Shown: positions 52,974 to 60,231 of the stretch, one piece after another
Layout of the letters: every line of letters begins with the position of its first letter
Numbering within the stretch: position 1 is the stretch's first letter
Assembly (NCBI GenBank): GCA_047621345.1
Contig: JBLHLW010000004.1
Location: 39,017-103,016, forward strand
DNA length: 64,000 nucleotides
DNA from: Actimicrobium sp047621345
GTDB lineage: Bacteria; Pseudomonadota; Gammaproteobacteria; Burkholderiales; Burkholderiaceae_D
Reading direction: 5' to 3'
Position numbers and translations under genes: made by a program
Notes under the pieces: model-generated
What the model saw: the letters and a program-made list of their open reading frames with translations, nothing else
The model's database searches: none
What the model was told of the DNA's origin: nothing

Positions 52974-55316
52974 ATGGCTATTTCTGCACCCGGTATTGGA
53001 TCAAGTCTCGACGTCAATTCGATCGTTACACAATTGATTGCGATCGACAAACAACCGCTGACGACGTTGGCTAAGAAACAGGCCAGTTTCCAGGCCAAAC
53101 TGTCTGCCATGGGTAGTGTTAAAAGTTCTCTCTCGTCGTTCCAGAGTGCCGTCAGTGCGCTATCGGATGTCAGCAAATTTCAAGCTGCAATCGTCAGTTC
53201 GTCGGATGCGACCGTAGCTTCAGCCAGCGGCAGCTCCATTGCAGTGCCAGGAACCTATTCGTTGCAAGTGAGCAGCCTTGCACAAGCGCAAAAATTAGTT
53301 GCTTCAGGCCAGGCTACAAGCAGTACCGCCATTGGAAGCGGTACGCTGACCTTCGATTTCGGCACCATCAGTGGTGGCACGTCGACCAACGGGGTCTACA
53401 GCGGATCGAGTTTCACCAGCAATGCCTCCGGTGTCAAAACCGTCACGATTGATTCGGGCAACAACACGCTGGCCGGCATCCGCGATGCGATCAACGGCGC
53501 CAGTATCGGTGTGACGGCGACCATCCTCAATGACGGCGGTACCTCGCCGTACCGACTGGTACTGACGCAAGGTAGTACCGGATTGAGCAACAGCATGAAA
53601 ATTTCGGTCGCAGGCGATGCCGCCCTCTCGGGGTTGCTCGAACAAGATCCGGCCGGCACGCAAACGATGACCGAAAATCAGACGGCCGCCAATTCAGTCT
53701 TCACAATCGACGGTATTGCCGTCTCAAAATCATCGAATACGGTAACGGATGTGCTGCCCGGCGTGACACTCAATTTGCTCGCCAAGACCGCCGTTGGTGC
53801 CAGCACTAGCCTGACCGTAGCGCGCGATACCGCCGCCATCACCAATTCGGTCACGCAGTTTGTCAATGCCTTCAACCAGATCACGCAAACACTGAACAAT
53901 GTCTCGGCGTTCGATGCGACGACCAACACGGCAGCTGTCCTGAACGGTGATTCGTCGATCCGTTCGATTCAGACGCAAATCCGGAATGTGCTCAATGTGC
54001 CGGTTGCCGGTGGCAATAGTGCGTATTCGATCCTGTCCGAAATCGGTGTCTCACTGCAGAAGACCGGTGAGCTAACGCTCGACAGCACCAAGCTTCAGGC
54101 GGCCGTCAAGGACCACTATTCCGATATCGCAGGCCTGTTTGCCGCGGTCGGAAAAAGTACCGACAGCCAGATTACCTACAGTGCAGCAACGGCCAACACC
54201 AAGCCGGGCGCGTATGCAGTGACCGTATCGCAACTGGCACGCCAGGGTAGCGCCGTCGGGCAGAGCGCCGTCACCGGTGCCGGCAGTGCAAAAACCACTG
54301 GCTCTGCTGCTGCCGGACTGACCGTCGATGGCACCAACGACTCACTCACCGTCTTGCTCGACGGCGTTAGTACCAGCATCGCACTGACCCAGCAGACCTA
54401 CGCCACCGCTGCCGATCTGGCCACCGAGGTGCAGACCCGCATCAATGCAGCGTCAGCCTTCACAACGGCAGGGTCCAGCGCTACGGTGACCGAGAACGCA
54501 GGAGTGTTGACCATCACGTCGAACAAGACTGGCTCGGCATCGGCCGCCAGCGTCACCGGCGGAAACGGTAAAACTAATTTATTGGGTGCCGCTCCGACCT
54601 CCACGGCCGGCTACGACACCTCGATCACGACGGGCTCCAACGACACGCTCGACGTGCAACTCGATGGCGTAACCAAGACCATCACGCTGGCCGCTGGCAA
54701 TTACAGTTTTACTTCGCTGGCCGCCGAATTGCAGGGCAAGATCAATGGTGCAACCGAGTTCTCGTCGATTGGCAGCGCGGTCAAGGTAACGCAGAATGCC
54801 GGCGTCTTGTCGATCCTGTCGAACAGCTACGGCAGCAAATCAAGTGCAACAATTGCCAGCGGCACAGCGATGGCGGCCTTGTTCGGCGGCACGCCAACGG
54901 CGACTGCCGGACTTGATGTCATCGGCACCATCAATGGTGCGGCGGCCGTCGGCGTCGGCCAGTTGCTCACTGGAGCAACCGGCGATGCCTCCGAAGGCTT
55001 GACACTGGTCGCGGAAGGCGTTGCGCTGGGTGCGCGTGGCACCATCAATTATTCGCAAGGCTATGCATTTCAGCTTAACAAGCTGTTGACTGGGTTACTC
55101 GGCGCAAACGGCCCGGTCACATCGCGTACCGATGGCCTCTCGGAATCGATTAAATCCAATGTCAAGAGCCAGGTTGCTCTCAGCGCGACGATCGCCGCCA
55201 ACGAAAAACGCTACCGGGCCCAGTACACCGCACTCGACAGCATCATCAGCAAAATGAATACGACGAGCACTTATCTGACGCAGCAACTGGCCGCAATCGC
55301 CAAAAATAGTTATTAA
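52974..55316 (+). CDS. fliD: Flagellar filament cap protein FliD (HAP2), enlarged
   Basis: A 780-residue FliD. The N-terminal end (ISAPGIGSSLDVNSIVTQLI, FQAKLSAMGSVKSSLSSFQS) and C-terminal end (YRAQYTALDSIISKMNTTST, YLTQQLAAIAKNSY) are standard. The middle is longer than the common 450-680 residues and holds two tandem units (about 440-550 and 560-665), each with a DSLTVLLDGVS/DTLDVQLDGVTK strand and NAGVLTITSN/NAGVLSILSN. The cap sits at the filament tip and may touch surfaces. Confidence 0.95.
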   Translation: MAISAPGIGSSLDVNSIVTQLIAIDKQPLTTLAKKQASFQAKLSAMGSVKSSLSSFQSAVSALSDVSKFQAAIVSSSDATVASASGSSIAVPGTYSLQVSSLAQAQKLVASGQATSSTAIGSGTLTFDFGTISGGTSTNGVYSGSSFTSNASGVKTVTIDSGNNTLAGIRDAINGASIGVTATILNDGGTSPYRLVLTQGSTGLSNSMKISVAGDAALSGLLEQDPAGTQTMTENQTAANSVFTIDGIAVSKSSNTVTDVLPGVTLNLLAKTAVGASTSLTVARDTAAITNSVTQFVNAFNQITQTLNNVSAFDATTNTAAVLNGDSSIRSIQTQIRNVLNVPVAGGNSAYSILSEIGVSLQKTGELTLDSTKLQAAVKDHYSDIAGLFAAVGKSTDSQITYSAATANTKPGAYAVTVSQLARQGSAVGQSAVTGAGSAKTTGSAAAGLTVDGTNDSLTVLLDGVSTSIALTQQTYATAADLATEVQTRINAASAFTTAGSSATVTENAGVLTITSNKTGSASAASVTGGNGKTNLLGAAPTSTAGYDTSITTGSNDTLDVQLDGVTKTITLAAGNYSFTSLAAELQGKINGATEFSSIGSAVKVTQNAGVLSILSNSYGSKSSATIASGTAMAALFGGTPTATAGLDVIGTINGAAAVGVGQLLTGATGDASEGLTLVAEGVALGARGTINYSQGYAFQLNKLLTGLLGANGPVTSRTDGLSESIKSNVKSQVALSATIAANEKRYRAQYTALDSIISKMNTTSTYLTQQLAAIAKNSY

Positions 55317-55327
55317 CGGAGAAAGCC

Positions 55328-55798
55328 ATGTTCGGAAAATCTTCAAGAGGCGCCAACGCCTACGCCAACGTCAGCATGGAAACCGGCGTGACCTCCGCGT
55401 CGCCCCACAAGTTAATCGTCATGCTGTTCGATGGCGCGCTGGTCGCCGTCGCGACGGCAGAACAACAAATGAAAGACGGGAACATTCAGGCCAAAGGCAA
55501 GTCCATCTCGAAAGCGATCTCGATTATCGACAATGGCTTGCGTGCCAGCCTCGACAAAAAAGTCGGTGGTCAGATTGCTGAAAGCCTCGATGCGCTGTAT
55601 GCCTACATGAGCAATCGTCTGCTGGTCGCCAATCTGAAAAATCAGCCGGAGATTCTTCAGGAAGTGCATACCTTGCTGATGGACCTCAAGTCCGCTTGGG
55701 ATGCGATCGGGCAGCAAACCGAAGCGGCCGCGGCCAATGCACCGGCCAAGGCAGCACCCGACATGTCGACCTATGCACCAACCATGATGAAAGCCTGA
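55328..55798 (+). CDS. fliS: Flagellin export chaperone FliS
   Basis: A 156-residue FliS: NAYANVSMETGVTSASPHKL, IVMLFDGALVAVATAEQQMK, KGKSISKAISIIDNGLRASL and LYAYMSNRLLVANLKNQPEI. It binds the C-terminus of flagellin and prevents early polymerisation. It starts 11 bases after fliD. Confidence 0.96.
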   Translation: MFGKSSRGANAYANVSMETGVTSASPHKLIVMLFDGALVAVATAEQQMKDGNIQAKGKSISKAISIIDNGLRASLDKKVGGQIAESLDALYAYMSNRLLVANLKNQPEILQEVHTLLMDLKSAWDAIGQQTEAAAANAPAKAAPDMSTYAPTMMKA

Positions 55799-55804
55799 CT
55801 GACA

Positions 55805-56140
55805 ATGAACAGCCAAGAAGTCTTGTCTCTATACGAAACCGTGTCCGTCATCACCGACCAGATGCTGGTCGCCGCACAAAAACGCGATTGGGAACAACTG
55901 GTGGCGCTAGAGTCCCGCGTCGCCGGGCATGTCAGTTCACTGAAAACCGGCGAAGAGCCGTCCGCACTGACCGGCCCCACACGTCTACGCAAAGTCCAGA
56001 TCATCCAGAAAATCCTGGCCCATGACCGAATGATCCGCGACATTACCGAACCGTGGATGGCGGAACTGGCCATCCTGATGAATAGTGCCGGCACCGAGCG
56101 CAAACTGTCTCAGGCTTACGGCGGGAAGTACGCCGGCTAA
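55805..56140 (+). CDS. fliT: FliT-like flagellar chaperone
   Basis: A 111-residue helical protein with LYETVSVITDQMLVAAQKRD, WEQLVALESRVAGHVSSLK and RLRKVQIIQKILAHDRMIRD. Size, helical content and position after fliS identify it as FliT, the chaperone of FliD and a possible modulator of FlhDC. Confidence 0.8.
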   Translation: MNSQEVLSLYETVSVITDQMLVAAQKRDWEQLVALESRVAGHVSSLKTGEEPSALTGPTRLRKVQIIQKILAHDRMIRDITEPWMAELAILMNSAGTERKLSQAYGGKYAG

Positions 56141-56142
56141 GT

Positions 56143-57105
56143 ATGGTTGCACCAATCGATATTCTGGGAACCCGGTCGCTGGTGCCAATTGAGGCACTGA
56201 TGCCGACCTTGGGCATCGGCGATGTCCGCGAAGAAGCCAGCGCACGACTCGCACAACTGGCCGTTGGTCAAAAAGTGCAGGGCACGGTGCAGACCTTGCT
56301 CGATGACGGGTCGTTCATCGTGAAACTGGCCGACACGGCCGTGCGTACCAACCTGCCACAAGGCAGCAAGGTGGGTGACAAGCTGCAATTGACATTGGTC
56401 GGTACCCAGCCACGCGCCACGTTTTTGATGGAGGGCGAGTTTGCCGCAGCCCCCGCGACCTTCAGTCCGACCGCCCGACTGATCGGCAGCCTGCAGCAGC
56501 AATCCACTTCCACGGCACTACTCGGTAAAACGCCGCTGGTCAGTACCGGGGCGACCCCACCAGCACAAATTGCTACCGCATTGCAGACGGCGCTGACGAC
56601 CAGCGGGATTTTTTACGAGTCGCATGTCCAGCAATGGGCCAATGGCGAACGACCGCTGGCCGATGTGCTGCGCGAACCACAAAATGTCAACGCCCGCAGC
56701 GCCGCCCCGACCGCGGATGCGACGCTCAACCCCGACACCGCCCGCATCGTCAACCTGCAACTCAATACCCTCGACATACCCCGCGTGCAATGGCAAGGCG
56801 AAGTCTGGCCTGGCCAGCAGATGCAATGGGAAGTGAGCGAACAACCGCAGCAGCACCAACCCGATAGTGACGCAGAGGCACCCGAACGCAGTTGGCAAAG
56901 CGTAGTCCGGTTCGACTTGCCGACGCTAGGCCGGGTCGCGGCCACGATCACACTCGTGGGCGACCATGTGCAGGTACAAATGCGCACGGCCGACCCGGAC
57001 AGCGCGCAAACCTTGCGGCTGCATGGCGCACAGTTGTCGGAGGCGCTCGCCGCGGCTGGATCAACGCTGGACCTGCTGACGATCAAGCAAGATGAACAAG
57101 CCTGA
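56143..57105 (+). CDS. fliK: FliK-like flagellar hook-length control protein
   Basis: A 320-residue protein. A low-complexity N-terminal region is followed by a FliK C-terminal-like domain (about 200-315; WQSVVRFDLPTLGRVAATIT, VGDHVQVQMRTADPDSAQTL, LHGAQLSEALAAAG). FliK measures hook length and switches export by touching FlhB. It overlaps the next gene by 14 bases and starts 3 bases after fliT. A second FliK may exist with the main hook operon, so this may be a paralogue. Confidence 0.75.
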   Translation: MVAPIDILGTRSLVPIEALMPTLGIGDVREEASARLAQLAVGQKVQGTVQTLLDDGSFIVKLADTAVRTNLPQGSKVGDKLQLTLVGTQPRATFLMEGEFAAAPATFSPTARLIGSLQQQSTSTALLGKTPLVSTGATPPAQIATALQTALTTSGIFYESHVQQWANGERPLADVLREPQNVNARSAAPTADATLNPDTARIVNLQLNTLDIPRVQWQGEVWPGQQMQWEVSEQPQQHQPDSDAEAPERSWQSVVRFDLPTLGRVAATITLVGDHVQVQMRTADPDSAQTLRLHGAQLSEALAAAGSTLDLLTIKQDEQA

Positions 57106-57445
57106 TTCTCCGCTCAAGAATGCCGTCGCCCTGGCTTACCAAAGTGGCGACGCCGCGCCTAAAATTGTCGCCAAAGGACGCGGACTGATTGCAGCGCAAA
57201 TTATCGAACGCGCGAAAGAGCACGGCGTTTTCGTGCATGAATCGAAAGAACTCGTGGCATTGCTGATGCAGGTCGATCTCGATGGTCAGATTCCGCCGGC
57301 ACTGTATCGTGCCATTGCTGAACTACTGGCGTGGCTTTATCACATCGAAGCCGCAAAATTGACTGACGGCAAGGTATCATCCTTACCTTACGCCCCATCA
57401 CCTATTGAATCCGCCGATGACCACCTCCCAGGAAGAACACGATAA
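57092..57445 (+). CDS. FlhB C-terminal-domain-like protein (FhlB type)
   Basis: A 117-residue stand-alone version of the cytosolic C-terminal domain of FlhB/YscU: LKNAVALAYQSGDAAPKIVA, KGRGLIAAQIIERAKEHGVF, VALLMQVDLDGQIPPALYRA and IAELLAWLYHIEA. It lacks the membrane part and the NPTH cleavage site. Such small FlhB-like proteins can partly replace the FlhB C-terminus or modulate substrate switching. Confidence 0.88.
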   Translation: MNKPDSPLKNAVALAYQSGDAAPKIVAKGRGLIAAQIIERAKEHGVFVHESKELVALLMQVDLDGQIPPALYRAIAELLAWLYHIEAAKLTDGKVSSLPYAPSPIESADDHLPGRTR

Positions 57446-58184
57446 CGAGGACCTTGATCTCAGTCCGTTCAAGATCAATTCGCGCCGCGAAATCATAGCG
57501 CTGATGCGCGCGCTGAACGAGCAGCACCAACTGATCCGGTTGCTGGTCGCCGGTTCAGGCGATGCTAGCGTGACCTCGATCCTGCATATTGACGAAGACG
57601 ATGGCAGCATCATTCTTGACTTACCCGCCGATGCCGGCATCATGAAGCACGTACTTGCCAGTGAAAATATTTCCTTTGAGACCGTGCTTGAACGCATCCG
57701 TATCCTGTTTTTCGCGACCGACATTGCCCAGTGCGAGTACGGCGGCCTACCGGCCCTAAGCATGTCGCTACCGACCAGCATGATCCGATTGCAACGGCGG
57801 GAGTTCTATCGCGTGGCAACGCCGCTATCAACACCCCTGCGCTGCACAATTCAAATTATGGATGGTGAGACGGTGCAACCGGTGACCCTTTCGTTGCTCA
57901 ATGTCAGTGGTGGTGGCGTAACGATCGTTGATGACCAGCATCAGCTCGACCATACAGTCGGCCGTATCTACCGAGGCTGTCAGATCTACTTGCCCGGCAG
58001 CACCGTGGTGAGCACGGCCCTCGAAATTCGCAACTCGATTGACGTGCGACTGGAAAACGGCAAGCACACCCGTCGACTGGGGTGCTTGTTCCACGATTTA
58101 CCAAAGGCCATGCTCGCTGTAATCCAGCGTTACATCACCCGTCTCGAACGCGAGCAAAATGCCCGTAACAGCGGCATACGATAA
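57417..58184 (+). CDS. ycgR: Flagellar brake protein YcgR (PilZ domain)
   Basis: A 255-residue c-di-GMP receptor. The N-terminal YcgR domain (about 15-115; KINSRREIIALMRALNEQHQ, ILHIDEDDGSIILDLPADAG) is followed by PilZ (about 120-245) with RREFYRVATPLS, the RxxxR motif for c-di-GMP, and NVSGGGVTIVD for the usual DxSxxG. It slows the motor when c-di-GMP is high. Its ATG lies inside the FlhB-like gene (29-base overlap). Confidence 0.93.
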   Translation: MTTSQEEHDNEDLDLSPFKINSRREIIALMRALNEQHQLIRLLVAGSGDASVTSILHIDEDDGSIILDLPADAGIMKHVLASENISFETVLERIRILFFATDIAQCEYGGLPALSMSLPTSMIRLQRREFYRVATPLSTPLRCTIQIMDGETVQPVTLSLLNVSGGGVTIVDDQHQLDHTVGRIYRGCQIYLPGSTVVSTALEIRNSIDVRLENGKHTRRLGCLFHDLPKAMLAVIQRYITRLEREQNARNSGIR

Positions 58185-58249
58185 AGGTTGTGGTGCAGTG
58201 CCTTCGCTCAGGGTAGCCGTTTAGGCACGCTACCCCGAATCGATTGGAT

Positions 58250-58265
58250 CGGTAAGTCCTTACCG
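58250..58265 (+). terminator. Hairpin with T-rich tail after ycgR
   Basis: CGGTAA (58250-58255) and TTACCG (58260-58265) flank a 4-base loop and are followed by TTATTT. A second inverted repeat GGGTAGC/GCTACCC at 58211-58235 lies just upstream. Both sit between ycgR and the convergent small gene, so the pair may work in both directions. Confidence 0.55.
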
Positions 58266-58667
58266 TTATTTGATCGGATTCGCCGGCACGACCGTGGTAG
58301 TTTCGCGGATCAGGCCGCCGTCCCGCACGCTGCCACTGACGGACCCCTCGCCCTGAATCCGACTCTCGCAATCGCGTTTGTCATCCGGCGGCAGCGTGGC
58401 ACAGCGGCGCAGTGCATTCGCGTCGTAAGACGCTTTGCCATCATCGAGCCCGTTATGGCGCGCCTCATCGCGTGCCGCACCAGCTTCTTTCAGGCAGGTC
58501 GCTTCTGACTGGTTGGACTTGCCACTGAGGCAGATCGCACGATCGGATTGATAGCGGGCCTCGATACGGGTGGCTGGCGTAGTAACCGCCTCTGCTGCAA
58601 CGGCATTGCCGCCCACGCCTGCAGCTAGTACGACAGCGCTCAGGTATAAAGAAATCGTTGACATCAT
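58266..58667 (-). CDS. Small exported protein of unknown function
   Basis: A 133-residue protein with a signal peptide (LYLSAVVLAAGVGGNAVAA). The mature part is hydrophilic with four cysteines (RAICLSGKSNQSEATCLKEA; ALRRCATLPPDDKRDCESRI) spaced as two Cys pairs, likely disulfides in the periplasm. The end ETTTVVPANPIK is proline-containing. Not recognised as a named family; similar proteins are common in related bacteria. Two ATGs (58667, 58664) follow GGGAG. Confidence 0.78.
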   Translation of the reverse strand: MMSTISLYLSAVVLAAGVGGNAVAAEAVTTPATRIEARYQSDRAICLSGKSNQSEATCLKEAGAARDEARHNGLDDGKASYDANALRRCATLPPDDKRDCESRIQGEGSVSGSVRDGGLIRETTTVVPANPIK

Positions 58668-58855
58668 CTCTCCCGTTTAAAAACATCAACTTAATCGGCA
58701 CGACTAGACCAGTCTGTTCGCTAACAGACATACATCGATGCATGCGGCAAAGTGTTTGAATGGAGCGGACACCCAGACCAACGATACCCGGCCTTGCTGC
58801 CAACCGATGCGACGCGTACCATGCGCGCACACAAAAATATTTAACAGGAAATGCC

Positions 58856-59215
58856 ATGGACGACCGCTTGACTACCGATGAATACGATGCCTTGGCCCAG
58901 ATCGGCAACGCTGGCCGCGGTGAACGCCAGAGCGCTTGTGTTGCCCGCAACTCAAAAAAACTCAATGGGCTGAAATTCATCAGCCATGCCCGTGACGGCC
59001 AGTTGACGCTGACCGAAAAAGGTCAGCAGACATTGTTCCTGAAACAATGTATCGAAGGCTTGCGTGCGGTCTCGACCGATGCGTTGGCGCACCTGTCGGC
59101 CGATGTCGCGCTGTTTCTCGGCAAGAAGGGTCACATCACCCGCGCCGATGACGGCACCTTTGCGATCACGCAGCGCGGTCAGGAGTCGTTGGCCGATATT
59201 GACGCGACCAGGTAG
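58856..59215 (+). CDS. Small hypothetical protein with internal duplication; stop codon inside a repeat
   Basis: A 119-residue protein. Two related segments (KLNGLKFISHARDGQLTLTE and LGKKGHITRADDGTFAITQR, each followed by GQ-L) suggest two winged-helix-like halves. The ATG at 58856 has AGGAA upstream. The TAG stop (59213-59215) is the first part of a degenerate REP-like palindrome. Not recognised as a named family. Confidence 0.7.
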   Translation: MDDRLTTDEYDALAQIGNAGRGERQSACVARNSKKLNGLKFISHARDGQLTLTEKGQQTLFLKQCIEGLRAVSTDALAHLSADVALFLGKKGHITRADDGTFAITQRGQESLADIDATR

Positions 59216-59463
59216 GGTGAGCACGGCCGTATCGTGCCTACGTGAGCGCATTGACTCTCGACTAACCAACTACATCATCTGATTAATCGACGTGGGCGGT
59301 ATGCGCGCGTGGGCACGAGGGACCGTGCCCACCCTCCGTGCTCAAACACCACCGGATTAATCGACGTGGGCGGGTTGCGCGCGTGGGCACGAAGGACCGT
59401 GCCCACCCTACGGGCTGCGCCATTGGATTGATCGACGTGGGCGGGTTGCGCGCGTGGGCACGC
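59213..59463. repeat. REP/BIME-like palindromic repeat array (one inverted copy plus 2.5 tandem copies)
   Basis: Copies start at 59281 (74 bases), 59355 (71 bases) and 59426 (partial, to 59463). Each starts GATTAATCGACGTGGGCGG or GATTGATCGACGTGGGCGG, then has GCGCGTGGGCACG, a short loop and CCGTGCCCACCCT. A degenerate copy in the opposite orientation lies at 59213-59245 (TAGGGTGAGCACGG then ATCGTGCCTACG). The 8-base palindrome GTGGGCAC/GTGCCCAC is the same as at 15.7 kb, so this is a dispersed family. Confidence 0.8.
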
Positions 59464-59473
59464 ACAGGTCGTC

Positions 59474-60100
59474 TTAACGAAACTTGTCTTTGCGGCCGGT
59501 CTTGATATCGATAAAGAATTTCACCCCTTTTTCGGTCAGCTCGATGGCGTCTGGTGGTTCGTCGCCGGCCAGCACGCCTGACAACACCGGCAAGCCTTCA
59601 CCTTTGCGCAGCAGCGCATCGGCTCGTTCATACACATTCTTGCAACCGGTCTCGGCCATCAGGCTTTGCACGATAGCTACTTTCCAGGCATCGACACCGG
59701 CAGCCTGAAATTCGCACACCAGATAGCCTTTAATACCGCCGTACCACTCCACCAGCAAGCCTGACAAACCGTCCTCATCACCGCTGACCAGCACAACCGG
59801 CTTGGTGTTGGCACCACTGCGCTTGGCAACAGCGGCTTTGACGCGGCGCTTGATCAATGCATGATCGACCGGTTCGTCGAACTCGAAACTCCATATCCGG
59901 GCGCGAATTTGTGATTTGGAGTTGTACGCTGCGCGGGCAATGAACTGGCCCGAGGACGAATGGACCAGCGCAGTGATACCGGCAGTCATTTTTTCTTGCG
60001 GGCGGCCATCGACCCGCTCGACCGCCGATGCATAGACCCACGGTTGACGTTCTTCGAGCAGGCTTTTTTCCTTGCCTTGTTTGATGGTGATGATGAGCAT
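59474..60100 (-). pseudogene. rlmI: Truncated rlmI (23S rRNA m5C1962 methyltransferase) lacking its catalytic domain
   Basis: The 208-residue product matches only the N-terminal half of RlmI (about 396 residues in E. coli). Seen are the PUA part (IKQGKEKSLLEERQPWVYAS, AYNSKSQIRARIWSFE) and the middle domain (LVSGDEDGLSGLLVEWYGG, NVYERADALLRKGEGLPVLS, GVKFFIDIKTGRK). It ends DKFR where the family continues with the motif HKTGYYLDQR and the SAM-binding Rossmann domain, so it cannot methylate. The stop is 11 bases from the REP-like array. The start at 60100 fits the family N-terminus; the upstream extension does not. It diverges from the acyl-CoA-synthetase-like gene. Confidence 0.75.
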
Positions 60101-60231
60101 GAGGTGCTTCCGGATGAGATAACGCAATAAAAGACGCCGGTGATTCCGACGGGACTGCGCAGTGTAATAAAGTTTTGATCTGACATCCATGCAATCATCG
60201 ACCAATTCTATTCTTGCGCCGAAAGCATTTG

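Noticed and set aside
59281..59463. Repeat array as a CRISPR array
   Set aside because: The units are directly adjacent, 71-74 bases long with a palindromic core and no unique spacers of constant length, and no cas gene is near.
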